Below are positions 1 to 8,268 of a stretch of DNA of 32,881 bases, piece by piece (the first letter of the stretch is position 1; every line of letters begins with the position of its first letter). The stretch is from Clostridia bacterium (GTDB lineage: Bacteria; Bacillota; Clostridia; Oscillospirales; CAG-272): the NCBI GenBank assembly GCA_017621695.1, contig JAGASP010000031.1:1-32881 (forward strand), read 5' to 3'. Under the pieces are notes generated by a model. That model was not told the DNA's origin. It worked only from the letters and a program-made list of their open reading frames with translations, and did not search any database. Made by a program: the position numbers and the translations under genes.

Positions 1-1
1 A

Positions 2-634
2 AGCCTGAGCGGGCAGATCCCATCTGCCGCTTTGACGGTTGCGGGACGCTTGCCGACGCTCCTTTTGTTTCTGACGACGTGGTTGCTCTCCTGCTACGAT
101 TTTTGCGCATCCGTAGCCTCCCCCGAGGAGCGGTTGATTGCCTGTCTGCCTCCCGTTTGGCGCGAAAAATGCGAAATCTGGCGGCAGAGACTCGGAAAAG
201 CGTTGGGGGGATATCTGCGCGCTTACGTCATGCTGAGCCTTCTGACCTTCGGAGAGATGCTGCTCGCGCTTTCGGTTTTGCGGGTGCCGTACGCATTTTT
301 GCTTGCGGCGGTCATTGCTTTGTTGGATTTTCTGCCCGTGCTTGGCGCGGGAACGGTGCTGTTACCTTGGGCGCTCGGATGCTTTTTGTTGGGGCGGGGC
401 GGTATGGGGACGGCACTCCTCGTGATCCTGGGCATCCACACGCTTTTGCGGCAAATTCTGGAGCCTCGCCTTGTGGGGCGAGAGCTGGGACTGTCTCCGC
501 TTGCTTCCTTGGCAGCGGTGTATGCGGGCTTTCGGCTTTTGGGGGTGTGGGGTATGATCCTGTCGCCCTTGGCGGTCATGGTCATCCGTGAGATTTTGTG
601 TCGGGATAGCGAAAAAACACCCTCCGGGGTGTGA
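2..634 (+). CDS. AI-2E family transporter, YtvI-like (3' part, 5' end outside window)
   Basis: The reading frame is open from the first bases of the window, so this is the C-terminal ~210 residues of a longer protein (family members are usually 350-380 residues). The visible part has several strongly hydrophobic segments. It also has the family's C-terminal signature: a DFLPVLGAG stretch, then PW, a glycine-rich turn, a RQILEPRLVG stretch, LGLSPLASLAAVYAGFRLLGVWGMILSPL, and a final membrane helix. This pattern matches the AI-2E exporter/YtvI superfamily of polytopic membrane proteins, and YtvI is a sporulation-associated branch in Firmicutes. The substrate cannot be assigned from sequence. 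The gene converges on the minus-strand glycosidase-like gene, and a hairpin lies at its stop codon. Membership of the superfamily is clear; the YtvI assignment is an inference. Confidence 0.85.
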   Translation, partial: SLSGQIPSAALTVAGRLPTLLLFLTTWLLSCYDFCASVASPEERLIACLPPVWREKCEIWRQRLGKALGGYLRAYVMLSLLTFGEMLLALSVLRVPYAFLLAAVIALLDFLPVLGAGTVLLPWALGCFLLGRGGMGTALLVILGIHTLLRQILEPRLVGRELGLSPLASLAAVYAGFRLLGVWGMILSPLAVMVIREILCRDSEKTPSGV

Positions 635-646
635 TCTCCCGGAGGG
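611..646 (-). terminator. Intrinsic terminator after the GH99-like gene
   Basis: A perfect 9-bp stem (CCCTCCGGG at 620-628 with CCCGGAGGG at 638-646) has a 9-nt loop. On the minus strand it is followed by a run of six T residues (611-616 read as AAAAAA on plus). It lies 12 bp past the stop of the minus-strand gene 658-2793. It overlaps the last codons of the converging plus-strand gene. Confidence 0.85.
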
Positions 647-657
647 GTTGAAAATGT

Positions 658-2793
658 TTATTCTCTATAGAGATAATTGAATCTGCCGAGGGGGGCGGTG
701 TCGCCGTTCTCGTAGAAGTCCATGACGGTCGTGTTCTGCATATTGTCGCTCCACTTGAACTCAAAGTTCAGAGGGGCGTCCATGCCCACGAGTGCGCGGG
801 GAACAGAAAGCGTCAGGGTGTTGCCCTTGACGTGCAGCTTGCCTACGCCGATCTTCTCCCACGTGAAGCTGCCTGCCTCTGCGGTGGGAAGATAACGCTC
901 AATGACGCATTTGCCCTTGGGGGCATTGGTGCGGTTGATGACAAGATCGTAGCCCTCCCAGCCCGTGGACTTTTGACGGTCGGCATCGAGGAAGAGGGTC
1001 ATCCAGCCATCTCCCTCGCGGGGGGTGATGTCCTCGGCGCACTTGACAAAGAAGTAGAGATTCTCCGCATCGCGGGTGACCTTGGCTTCCACGATGTCGT
1101 TGCGACCTGTGTCGTTGACGTAGTGACAGCCTGCGAAGCCGTCCCAGTCGCGGTGGATGGTGGTACCCTTGGGGTTGCGGTATACGGGGGTGACCTTCTT
1201 CCACTGGGTCTCGCCGCCGCTGACGTTCACCGTCTGAGGCTCGGAAACTTTGACACGGGGCTTGGCACCCTTGAAGCGGCGGATGTTGTGGGCGAGCTGG
1301 AGATAATAGGTGTCCAGATAACCGTCGCGATCCATCTCGATGTCACGGCTGTGCTCGCGGTCGAACTGGTCCACCATGGCGAGCTGGGTAGAGTCGGGAT
1401 CGGACAGCCACGGCTCCTTCCATTGACCCATGATCCATTCATTCCAGCCTGTGACGAACACGAGATCGGGATCCATGTCGATGGCGCGATCCCATTGCTC
1501 CTGCACGTTATAGCCGTACTTATAGGAATCCTTGGTGAGCAGGCTGTGGCCGTGCTTGTAGGTGTAGCTACGGCCGAAGGTGTCCACGTCGTTGAAGTGG
1601 GTGCAGATACGATCCTTGTTGGCGTTCTGTCCCACGCCGACGGTCATCATTTCAAAGGTGCCGTCAGGGCGCTCACAGTATTTGTGCTGGGGGAAGATCT
1701 CCAACCAGCCCCACTGATTGGGGTGCCATGTGCCGCAGCCGTAGCCGGGCTGACCGGGACGGAAGCAGAAAAACTCCTTGATCTCGCGAAGGATGCGGTC
1801 GTCGGTCTCACACACGCCGTGCTCGGGCAGCACGCTGTCGTAAGCCATGACCACGGGCTTGCCGTCCTGGCAGTACCAGAGATCCTTGTAAAGCCCCGGC
1901 TTGTACAGATTCTGATACAGGGAATAGAGCATAGCGGTGGTGGATTCGGGAACGATGCCCAGGTTCAACATGAACACGATCTGCGGGGTACGGATACCGT
2001 CGAGTCTTGCCTCATGCATTCCCTTGAAGAGGGGCTCGTATGCGTCGCGCCAGAGGAGCGCACCGTTGGTGCAGTCAAAGGCGATCATATCCACGCCCGC
2101 GGCAGACAGAAGCGCCATGTGGTGACGGATGATGTAGGGGTCGGAGTTGCGGTAGAAGCCGTAGAAGGGCTCGTGCCAGAAGCACTGCATGGGACGCTCT
2201 CCCCATGCGGGATGATCCTTGGCGTATTCTGCGGCAGGATATTTGTCCAGCACGTCGGTCACGTCCACGGGGCGGAGATGCGCGTGCGCCTCCAGCCACG
2301 TCCAATAGAAGATACCCACCTTGCGCTCGCGGGTCTTGGCCTTGACGTCCTCGACCGACGCGACCTTGCGTCCCAGCATATCCGTGGCCTCCCACGTGTC
2401 GGAGGAGAGATCCACGAGCTGCTTTTCGGGGACGGGGGTGTAGACCATGTCTGCGTAAGGCTTTTTGTCGGTGAAGGCAATGCTGTGCAGAACGGCTTGT
2501 CCCTTGACGGTGACCGTGATGTCCTGCACGCCCGAGATCTCGTCGATCTCACATTGTGCCTCGGTGATGGGGGTCAGGGAATCATCTGTGACCTTTCCCA
2601 TGGCCGAGCAATCGGGGGCCGTCCAGCTGGAGAGGGCGATCACGCCCACGGGCTTGTCCCCGACCGAGACGGTTCCCAGAGAGGTGTTGCCCGAATGAGA
2701 AAAGGTCAGGATGCAGGTGGTACTGCGCTCTCCACAGTCAACACCCTTGGCGACCCATGTCTTCGTTCCTTCAAGATGGATAAGTTCTGTCAT
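658..2793 (-). CDS. GH99/WbsX-like glycosidase-type protein with N-terminal CBM6-like and C-terminal CBM9-like domains
   Basis: The 711-residue protein has three parts. Residues ~1-115 are beta-rich and resemble a CBM6-type module. Residues ~155-505 are a GH99-like/WbsX-type TIM-barrel region, beginning KVGIFYWTW, with HHMALLSAAGVDMIAFDCTN at ~224-243 and the family's GWNEW motif at 449-453. Residues ~545-711 resemble the CBM9-like fold (DAENLYFFVKCAEDITPREG, LFLDAD, GYDLVINR). Known GH99 enzymes are endo-alpha-mannosidases/mannanases, but this subgroup is poorly characterised and the substrate is unknown. No signal peptide is visible, so the protein may be cytoplasmic or exported by an unusual route. 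The ATG follows AAAGGAG with good spacing. It lies downstream of a CE4 lipoprotein, separated by a snap-back repeat. Confidence is high for the domain class and low for the substrate. Confidence 0.8.
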   Translation of the reverse strand: MTELIHLEGTKTWVAKGVDCGERSTTCILTFSHSGNTSLGTVSVGDKPVGVIALSSWTAPDCSAMGKVTDDSLTPITEAQCEIDEISGVQDITVTVKGQAVLHSIAFTDKKPYADMVYTPVPEKQLVDLSSDTWEATDMLGRKVASVEDVKAKTRERKVGIFYWTWLEAHAHLRPVDVTDVLDKYPAAEYAKDHPAWGERPMQCFWHEPFYGFYRNSDPYIIRHHMALLSAAGVDMIAFDCTNGALLWRDAYEPLFKGMHEARLDGIRTPQIVFMLNLGIVPESTTAMLYSLYQNLYKPGLYKDLWYCQDGKPVVMAYDSVLPEHGVCETDDRILREIKEFFCFRPGQPGYGCGTWHPNQWGWLEIFPQHKYCERPDGTFEMMTVGVGQNANKDRICTHFNDVDTFGRSYTYKHGHSLLTKDSYKYGYNVQEQWDRAIDMDPDLVFVTGWNEWIMGQWKEPWLSDPDSTQLAMVDQFDREHSRDIEMDRDGYLDTYYLQLAHNIRRFKGAKPRVKVSEPQTVNVSGGETQWKKVTPVYRNPKGTTIHRDWDGFAGCHYVNDTGRNDIVEAKVTRDAENLYFFVKCAEDITPREGDGWMTLFLDADRQKSTGWEGYDLVINRTNAPKGKCVIERYLPTAEAGSFTWEKIGVGKLHVKGNTLTLSVPRALVGMDAPLNFEFKWSDNMQNTTVMDFYENGDTAPLGRFNYLYRE

Positions 2794-2839
2794 GATGTAC
2801 TCCTTTCAATATTGCGTGCCCAAATTCGGGCTTTTCAAA

Positions 2840-2945
2840 GAGATACGGAGATGCGAGATACAAGATACAAGATACAAGATACAAAATGTCGGCTTCTCGA
2901 TATCTTGTATCTCTGTATCTTATATCTCTGTATCTTGTATTTTGC
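2840..2945. repeat. Snap-back repeat made of GATACAA-type heptamers (copy 1)
   Basis: The left arm (2840-2886) contains four near-perfect tandem copies of the heptamer GATACAA, preceded by degenerate copies. A 14-nt spacer follows. The right arm (2901-2945) carries the reverse-complement words TATCTTGTATCTCTGTATC in the same 7-bp rhythm. The whole can fold into one long AT-rich hairpin. It fills the gap between a CE4 deacetylase gene (3') and the start of the GH99-like gene (5'), and ends ~25 bp before the deacetylase stop. A related element is at 8269-8340. Confidence 0.9.
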
Positions 2946-2969
2946 CGTTATGTACCTCGGATGCCTTGC

Positions 2970-3746
2970 TCAATTGCTGTAATACAGCTTTCCGGGGACA
3001 GGCTCGCCCAAAAGCTCAGAGACCGAAACGACGGCGTAGCCCTCGGCGTTGAGACGTTCCAGAATGATACGGGTGGCATCGTAGGTGCTTTCGTAAATGT
3101 CGTGGAGCAGGATGATAGATCCGTCGCCGACGTTGGACATAACGTTTTGAACGATGGTATCCACTTTCTCTTTGCGAGCCTCTTCGGTATCGTCGGATTT
3201 GTATTTATAGCGCCAGTCCTCGGAGTCAACGTCCCATTTGATAACGGCATAGGGACAGGCGTCCACGCGCTCTGTGGTGATGGATCCGCCGATGGGACGC
3301 ATGAGGGTCGGCGTGCCGCCGCCCCAGTTCCGAATGGCCTTGTCGGTCTCAGAGAGCTCAAAGTTATATTCCTCGTTGGTGCACTTGTTGTAGTAGACCT
3401 CGTGGGTGTAGCCGTGAATGGCGATCTCATGCCCTTGGCTTGCGGCAAAGGACATGGTGTCCCCACCCTTGTAGGCGGTTCCGTCAATGCGGTTGCCCAG
3501 CACAAAGAAGGTGGCTGTGTAGCCGTATCTGCCCAGCTCGTTGACGATCTGCTTGGTCCAGACGTTGTGGGGGCCGTCGTCAAAGGTGATGGCTACCCGC
3601 TTTTGGTTGGGATCAAGCGTTGGCTTTTCTTCGTTGGGAGGGAGGGGCGCTGCCGTCCCGCTTTCGGTTTCGTTTGCCTCGGATTCGTTTTTTTGGCATC
3701 CCGACAGCAGGGCGGGGAAGGATAACAGCAGGGACAGGATCATCAC
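2970..3746 (-). CDS. Polysaccharide deacetylase (CE4, NodB fold) lipoprotein
   Basis: The protein has a hydrophobic leader ending in a lipobox-like LSGC (Cys17 from the GTG at 3746), then an acidic linker, then a compact NodB-type domain. The CE4 motifs are visible: TFDDGPH at 54-60 (catalytic base and metal Asp), HGYTH at 111-115 (metal ligands), RPIGG at 150-154, WDVDSEDW near 171, and LLHDIY at 213-218. This predicts a membrane-anchored extracellular metal-dependent N- or O-deacetylase acting on peptidoglycan or other glycans. The annotated GTG/ATG pair gives a leader with no positive charge and no ribosome binding site. The frame continues upstream through K-H-F-L-Y-R. An in-frame ACG at 3806 lies 9 nt after AAAGGA, so the true start is uncertain. 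It follows the GlmU-like gene on the same strand. Confidence 0.85.
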   Translation of the reverse strand: MMILSLLLSFPALLSGCQKNESEANETESGTAAPLPPNEEKPTLDPNQKRVAITFDDGPHNVWTKQIVNELGRYGYTATFFVLGNRIDGTAYKGGDTMSFAASQGHEIAIHGYTHEVYYNKCTNEEYNFELSETDKAIRNWGGGTPTLMRPIGGSITTERVDACPYAVIKWDVDSEDWRYKYKSDDTEEARKEKVDTIVQNVMSNVGDGSIILLHDIYESTYDATRIILERLNAEGYAVVSVSELLGEPVPGKLYYSN

Positions 3747-3830
3747 AAACGATAAGAGCCTGTATAAAAAATGCTTGCATGGGAAAGAGGTGTGTCGGAT
3801 ATTCGTGGCGATCAGTCCTTTCTTTTTGTT

Positions 3831-3852
3831 TTCTGATTGCTTTCTGATTGCT
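3831..3852. repeat. Two exact 11-bp tandem repeats
   Basis: The word TTCTGATTGCT occurs twice head to tail (3831-3841 and 3842-3852). They lie between the stop of the GlmU-like gene and the start region of the CE4 gene. No function is evident. Confidence 0.8.
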
Positions 3853-3866
3853 TTAGCGGCGATCTG

Positions 3867-4553
3867 TTATTTTTTCGCGGTTCTGGCAACGACCTCGGTG
3901 CCCTTGCCTGCTTTAACGAGGGAGTCTGAGGGAATCACGCCGCGCACTGAGGCGGTGGGGTAAACGATGCTGCGCTGTCCGATGATACAGCCGGGGTTGA
4001 TGACGGCGTTACAGCCCACCTCGGCATAATCACCGAGGATCGCGCCCAGCTTACGGCTACCGGTCTCGATGATCTCCTGCCCGTTTTTGATACAAACGGG
4101 CGTGCGGTCACCCTTGACGTTGGAGGTGATGGCACCTGCACCGAGATGCGCCTTGTAGCCCAGAATGGAGTCACCCACGTAATTGAAATGGGGAACCTGT
4201 ACTTTGTCGGAGAGGATGCAGTTTTTCAGTTCGACAGAGTTGCCTACCACACAGCCCTCCCCGATGAGCACCGAGCCGCGGATATATGCACCGTGACGGA
4301 TCTGGGTATTTTCACCGATGATGGCAGGTGCGCCGATGGCAGCGGTGGGGGCGACGGTGGCGGATTTGGCGATCCAGACACCCTCGGCAGGATGACGGTA
4401 TACCTCGGGATCCAGGGTTTCGCCAATTTTCAGAATCATCTCCTTGATGTCGGGGATCAGCTCCCAAGGATGCTCTTTTTCAGAAAGATACGGCCACGCG
4501 AGGGTGCGATTTTCCTCAAAGAGGTCGGTGGTTTTCATTTGGATTTTTCCCAT
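3867..4553 (-). CDS. GlmU-like left-handed beta-helix acyltransferase (no pyrophosphorylase domain)
   Basis: The protein has 228 residues, against ~450 for bifunctional GlmU. Residues ~60-215 are imperfect hexapeptide repeats (IGENTQIRHGAYIRGSVLIGEGCVVGNSVELKN and following), diagnostic of a left-handed beta helix. The stretch PHFNYVGDSILG-HLGAGAITSNVKGD corresponds to the GlmU acetyltransferase region, including the His of H-x-x-Y-x-G-D. The N-terminal nucleotidyltransferase domain is absent, and a ~60-residue helical region is in its place. Such proteins are often labelled UDP-N-acetylglucosamine pyrophosphorylase-related, but an acyltransferase role is what the sequence supports. The ATG has AAAGGAG 8 nt upstream. 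It follows glmM by 19 bp on the same strand, so the two are very likely co-transcribed, consistent with UDP-GlcNAc or related amino-sugar synthesis. Confidence 0.8.
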   Translation of the reverse strand: MGKIQMKTTDLFEENRTLAWPYLSEKEHPWELIPDIKEMILKIGETLDPEVYRHPAEGVWIAKSATVAPTAAIGAPAIIGENTQIRHGAYIRGSVLIGEGCVVGNSVELKNCILSDKVQVPHFNYVGDSILGYKAHLGAGAITSNVKGDRTPVCIKNGQEIIETGSRKLGAILGDYAEVGCNAVINPGCIIGQRSIVYPTASVRGVIPSDSLVKAGKGTEVVARTAKK

Positions 4554-4572
4554 ATCGGTTCTCCTTTCTTGG

Positions 4573-5994
4573 TCAAATGTTTTCGGAAAGCCCTTCGGCG
4601 CGGATGACAGAGATCAATTCATCTGCCGAGCGCTCGCAGAGCTCCATGGTCTCAGCTTCTGCCATAACACGCACGACGGGCTCGGTGCCGCTCTTGCGGA
4701 GAAGCATCCGTCCGTTGGTGCCGAGACGGCTGTTGAGTTCGTCCAGCTTTTTTGTAACAGCGGCATTTTGGCACACCGCGTTCTTATCGGGAACACGGAT
4801 ATTTTTTGTGACCTGGGGGTACATGACCACCGCCTCTGCCAGCTTGGAGAGGGGGAGCTTGCTGTCCACGATGCGCTCCATGACCATGATGGCGGTGAGG
4901 ATACCGTCCCCCGTGGTGGCGTACTTGCGGAGGATGACATGGCCCGACTGCTCGCCGCCGATGACGTGGCCGTTTTGGATCATGTTCTCATAGATGAAAC
5001 GGTCGCCCACGGTGGTCTGGACATAGTCGATGCCTGCGTGATTCAAGGCGCGGTAGAGACCCATATTGGACATAATGGTGGTGACTACGGTATTGTTTGC
5101 CAACGCCCCCTGCTCCTTCATGGCCTTGCCGAGGATATAGAGGATATGGTCGCCGCCTATCTCGTTGCCCTTTTCATCCACGGCAATACAGCGGTCAGCG
5201 TCACCGTCAAAGGCAAATCCCACGTCCAGTCCCTTCTCCACCACCAGCCGCTTGAGGCGGTCGATGTGGGTAGAGCCGCAATCCACGTTGATGTTGAGAC
5301 CGTCAGGCTCGGCGCCCGTCACGTAGGTCTTGGCGCCCAGAGCCTCGAAAACCGCCCGTCCGATCATCCAGGCCGAGCCGTTGGCGCAGTCCAGACCCAC
5401 GCGGAAGTCCTTGTAGGAGTTGGCGGCCAGGGAGATGAGGTAGCCCACGTAGCGGTTGCGTCCCGCGGCGTAGTCGATGATGCGGCCCACCTCGGCGCCC
5501 GTGGCGGCGGGGAGGTCACCGTTCCACATCTCTTCCTCGGTCAGTCCCAGAGCTGTCGCGCCTCCGTCCAGATAGGCCTCGATGACCGCGATGGTGTCGT
5601 CGTTGATCTTCTCGCCGCGGCGGTTGACCAGCTTGATGCCGTTGTCGGTGTAGGGATTGTGGGAGGCCGAGATCATGACTCCACAGTCGAAGTCCTCTCT
5701 TTCGGTGACGAAGGAGACGCTGGGGGTAGTGGTGACGTGGAGCATATAGGGATCAGCTCCCGAGGCGGTCAGTCCCGCCACGATGGCGTACTCGAACATA
5801 TAAGAGGAGCGGCGGGTATCCTTGCCCACCACGATGCGGGGGCGATGCGCTGCTACACGCTCGTCAGCGGCGAGAGACAGGTCGTGCTCCTTGCAGTACC
5901 AGCCGAGAAAACGGCCCAAGCGGAACGCATGGTCGGCGGTCAGGGTAATATTGGCTTCTCCGCGGAAGCCGTCGGTTCCAAAATATTTTCCCAT
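4573..5994 (-). CDS. glmM: Phosphoglucosamine mutase
   Basis: The 473-residue protein belongs to the alpha-D-phosphohexomutase family. It starts GKYFGTDGFRGEAN, the GlmM N-terminal hallmark. The phosphoserine loop ISASHNP is at 108-114 (Ser110 carries the phosphate), the metal loop is DGDADR, the sugar-binding loop is GEQSGH, and the phosphate-binding loop RKSGTEP is near the C-terminus. It interconverts glucosamine-6-phosphate and glucosamine-1-phosphate in the cytoplasm for peptidoglycan precursor synthesis. The length is slightly above the usual ~445 residues because of an insertion near residues 33-51 and a longer linker near 150. The ATG follows GAAAGGAATC. The downstream neighbour is a GlmU-like acyltransferase, which supports the pathway assignment. 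Confidence in function is high. Confidence 0.95.
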   Translation of the reverse strand: MGKYFGTDGFRGEANITLTADHAFRLGRFLGWYCKEHDLSLAADERVAAHRPRIVVGKDTRRSSYMFEYAIVAGLTASGADPYMLHVTTTPSVSFVTEREDFDCGVMISASHNPYTDNGIKLVNRRGEKINDDTIAVIEAYLDGGATALGLTEEEMWNGDLPAATGAEVGRIIDYAAGRNRYVGYLISLAANSYKDFRVGLDCANGSAWMIGRAVFEALGAKTYVTGAEPDGLNINVDCGSTHIDRLKRLVVEKGLDVGFAFDGDADRCIAVDEKGNEIGGDHILYILGKAMKEQGALANNTVVTTIMSNMGLYRALNHAGIDYVQTTVGDRFIYENMIQNGHVIGGEQSGHVILRKYATTGDGILTAIMVMERIVDSKLPLSKLAEAVVMYPQVTKNIRVPDKNAVCQNAAVTKKLDELNSRLGTNGRMLLRKSGTEPVVRVMAEAETMELCERSADELISVIRAEGLSENI

Positions 5995-6264
5995 GTAAAT
6001 GATTCCTTTCAGATGAATGTACTATACAGTATATCCGCTTTTATTAGGGGAGGATGCCAGTTGGGTGAAGATTTTCTGAAATTTTCTTTGATGCTGTGGG
6101 GCAGAGCATCATCATACGCCTGAGACGTGTGAAACAGCAGCAAAAGCGGTGTTGCGCATAGCACGGACTCGCGACCCCTGAATAAACCATTTCACGAGGG
6201 CTTGTCGCAACGACAGACCCACCTCCAAGACCCTGCCTCATGCCGAAGCGGGGTACAGGAGAGC
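5995..6264. other. 270-bp gap between fbp and glmM, possible leader or structured RNA
   Basis: No convincing gene was found. On the minus strand the gap contains a compact hairpin around 6199-6219 (TGTCG-TTG-CGACA core). A second 7-bp stem follows (CTCGTGA with TCGCGAG, across 6197-6167), enclosing a loop with GGTTTATTCAGGGG. A 6-bp hairpin GATGCT/AGCATC is at 6090-6110. The motif TATACTGTATAGTA lies ~30 bp before the glmM ribosome binding site and could hold a -10 element, but I see no good -35. I could not match the region to a known RNA class with confidence. Confidence 0.35.
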
Positions 6265-8232
6265 TCACTTTTCGGGTGAAACGACACCCTCTCGGTAAGC
6301 ATCAAGGAGGGCGCGGAGGTCGTCCATACGGTCCTGGATGCGCTTGCCCGCGTCTGTGTCGCGGACGTACATCCGCTGGGGCATCATTTCAAAAATCACG
6401 TCGTTGGTAGCAAGAATATCACGGTTTTCGCGCACGGCGGCGTTTTTGCCCTCAAAGGGGCTGTGGGACACGAGACGGAGACCCTTGGAGGTGTAGATGA
6501 GGGTGTAGCCCGCGATGCCCGTTTTGTCATGATAAGCGCGACAGAAGCCGCCGTCAATGCGGATGTAACGGCCGCCCGCCTTCACGGGATGCTCGCCAAT
6601 GGCCGCCCTCACAGGCACATGGCCGTTGATGATGTGGGCGCTTGTGGGGTCCAGCCCGAATTCCTTCAGGATGGCACAGGCGTTTGCATGGGTTTCCACC
6701 AAGCCGTAATAGGCGTTCTTTTCTTCCGTCCATGTCTTGCGGTCGGCGACGAAATAGCGCTCAAAGGTGGTCATCTGGGCGCGGCCGAACAGGGGACTTT
6801 GCTTGCCGCACCAGAGATAGTACATGAAGTCCAGCGCGTCCTGATCTCCGTTGTAGAAGGCCGCGCGGGCGGTCTTGTCGCAGAAGTCCATGTAGGCGCG
6901 ACCCGAAAGCACCTGCCCGTCGTGGGTGTGAACTGCCTCAAAGGTTCCGTCGGCGTTCATGGGGATGCACCCATGGAACAAAAGATTTCCGTTGAACACC
7001 TTGTAGAGACTACCGTTGGTGTAAAGGAAATCAATGTGACGGCGCAGACCCTTGCTGTGACGGAAGGCGTGGGTCAGGGAAGCCATGAGAGAGGATTCCG
7101 CGGGGGAGAGCTTATAGGGATCGGCGGGATCTATGGTGGGGAAGTGACCGTCGTTGAGGGGATAGACCTCCCCGTCGATGGTCACCGTGTTGTTTTCGTA
7201 GTCGATATTGTCCAGCAGCAGTCGATGCTCCATGCCGTACTCGGGGTGACGGCGGATGATCTGACCTTCCAGCTTGAACATGATGATGGCAATGGCCTTG
7301 TGTGCCTTGGACAGGGTGTCCATGCTGTTTTTGACATAGTAGGCATCGTCGGGATTGCGGGGCATGAACCAGGTACAGCCCTTATAGGTCTCCTGCGCAA
7401 ATCCAATCAGGTCGCGCAGGGAGATGCCGTAGCTGTTTTCAATCGTGGAGAGGGTATTGTACTGCAAAGCGGAGTTCAGCACCGTAGCCACGCAGGCGGC
7501 AGAGCCCGCGGCGGCACCCATCCAGACGATGTCGTGGTTGCCCCATTGGATGTCTACGTTGTGATGCTCGCGGAGCATATCCATGATGCGGTCGGCGTGC
7601 TTGCCTCGGTCGTAGATGTCGCCGACAACGTGCAGGCAGTCCACCGCCATGCGCTTGACAAGGTTGCAGAGCGCCACGATAAATGCCTCGGCCTGCCCTA
7701 CCTCGATGACCGTGGAGATGATGTTCTGGTAGTAGGCCTGCTTGTCGTGCTCCTCACCCGAGGTGTGGAGCAGCTCGTCGATGATGTACTGGAAATCCTC
7801 GGGGAGCGCCGCGCGCACCTTGGCGCGGGTGTACTTGGAGGCTACAGAGCGGGACAGATCCACCAAGCGGTACAGGGTGATGCGGTACCAATCCGAGGTG
7901 ATGACCACCGCGGTGCGCAATTCCTCCATTTTTTCGGTAGGATAGTAGATGAGGGTGCAGAGGGTGCGGCGCTCGTCCTCGGACATGGTGCGGTAGAACA
8001 AGAGATCCACCTTCTCGCGGATGACCCCCGAGCAGTTGTTGAGGATATGCTCAAAGGCCTCGGCCTCGCCGTGGAGGTCGCTCATGAAATGCTCGGTGCC
8101 CTTGGGCAGGTTGGACAGGGCGTTGAGATTGACCAAAGTCGCGCTGGCCAGAGCAATGGAGGGGTATTCGGCGGCAAGGAGGCGCAGGATCTTCAGTTGT
8201 TCGGTGGTGTAGGTGGTTTTGACGGTGTCCAT
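6265..8232 (-). CDS. fbp: Fructose-1,6-bisphosphatase, class III
   Basis: The 655-residue protein matches the Firmicutes-specific class III FBPase (B. subtilis Fbp ~670 residues), which hydrolyses fructose-1,6-bisphosphate to fructose-6-phosphate in gluconeogenesis. It carries metallophosphoesterase motifs: SDLHGEAEAFEHIL (D-x-H), VGDIYDRGKHADRIMD (GDxxDRG), and WGNHDIVWMGAAAGS (GNHD). A C-terminal stretch INGHVPVRAAIGEHPVKAGGRYIRIDGGFCRAYH provides the GH-x-P motif. The ATG is preceded by GGAGGAAC. It is cytoplasmic. It sits between a deacetylase gene and glmM. Supplying fructose-6-phosphate to the hexosamine pathway is a sensible but inferred link. Nothing is broken or missing. Confidence 0.96.
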   Translation of the reverse strand: MDTVKTTYTTEQLKILRLLAAEYPSIALASATLVNLNALSNLPKGTEHFMSDLHGEAEAFEHILNNCSGVIREKVDLLFYRTMSEDERRTLCTLIYYPTEKMEELRTAVVITSDWYRITLYRLVDLSRSVASKYTRAKVRAALPEDFQYIIDELLHTSGEEHDKQAYYQNIISTVIEVGQAEAFIVALCNLVKRMAVDCLHVVGDIYDRGKHADRIMDMLREHHNVDIQWGNHDIVWMGAAAGSAACVATVLNSALQYNTLSTIENSYGISLRDLIGFAQETYKGCTWFMPRNPDDAYYVKNSMDTLSKAHKAIAIIMFKLEGQIIRRHPEYGMEHRLLLDNIDYENNTVTIDGEVYPLNDGHFPTIDPADPYKLSPAESSLMASLTHAFRHSKGLRRHIDFLYTNGSLYKVFNGNLLFHGCIPMNADGTFEAVHTHDGQVLSGRAYMDFCDKTARAAFYNGDQDALDFMYYLWCGKQSPLFGRAQMTTFERYFVADRKTWTEEKNAYYGLVETHANACAILKEFGLDPTSAHIINGHVPVRAAIGEHPVKAGGRYIRIDGGFCRAYHDKTGIAGYTLIYTSKGLRLVSHSPFEGKNAAVRENRDILATNDVIFEMMPQRMYVRDTDAGKRIQDRMDDLRALLDAYREGVVSPEK

Positions 8233-8268
8233 TTGGTTCCTCCGTTTGTGTAAGTGGTGGGAGAGGGG

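Noticed and set aside
832-2982. A 716-codon plus-strand frame opposite the GH99-like gene.
   Set aside because: It has no family resemblance. The minus-strand product has clear motifs, and the C-terminal part of the shadow only translates the GATACAA repeat.
6061-6264. Firm assignment of the fbp-glmM gap as 6S or another named RNA.
   Set aside because: I could find stems but no diagnostic sequence of any known RNA class, so it is kept only as a finding.
6044-6268. A 74-codon frame starting GTGA-overlapped with the fbp stop.
   Set aside because: It has no ribosome binding site beyond chance. The product is low-similarity, Cys/Met/Arg-rich and crosses predicted RNA hairpins. Noncoding is more likely.
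4444-8253. Long plus-strand frames opposite glmM and fbp.
   Set aside because: They are antisense shadows in GC-rich genes whose minus-strand products carry all catalytic motifs.
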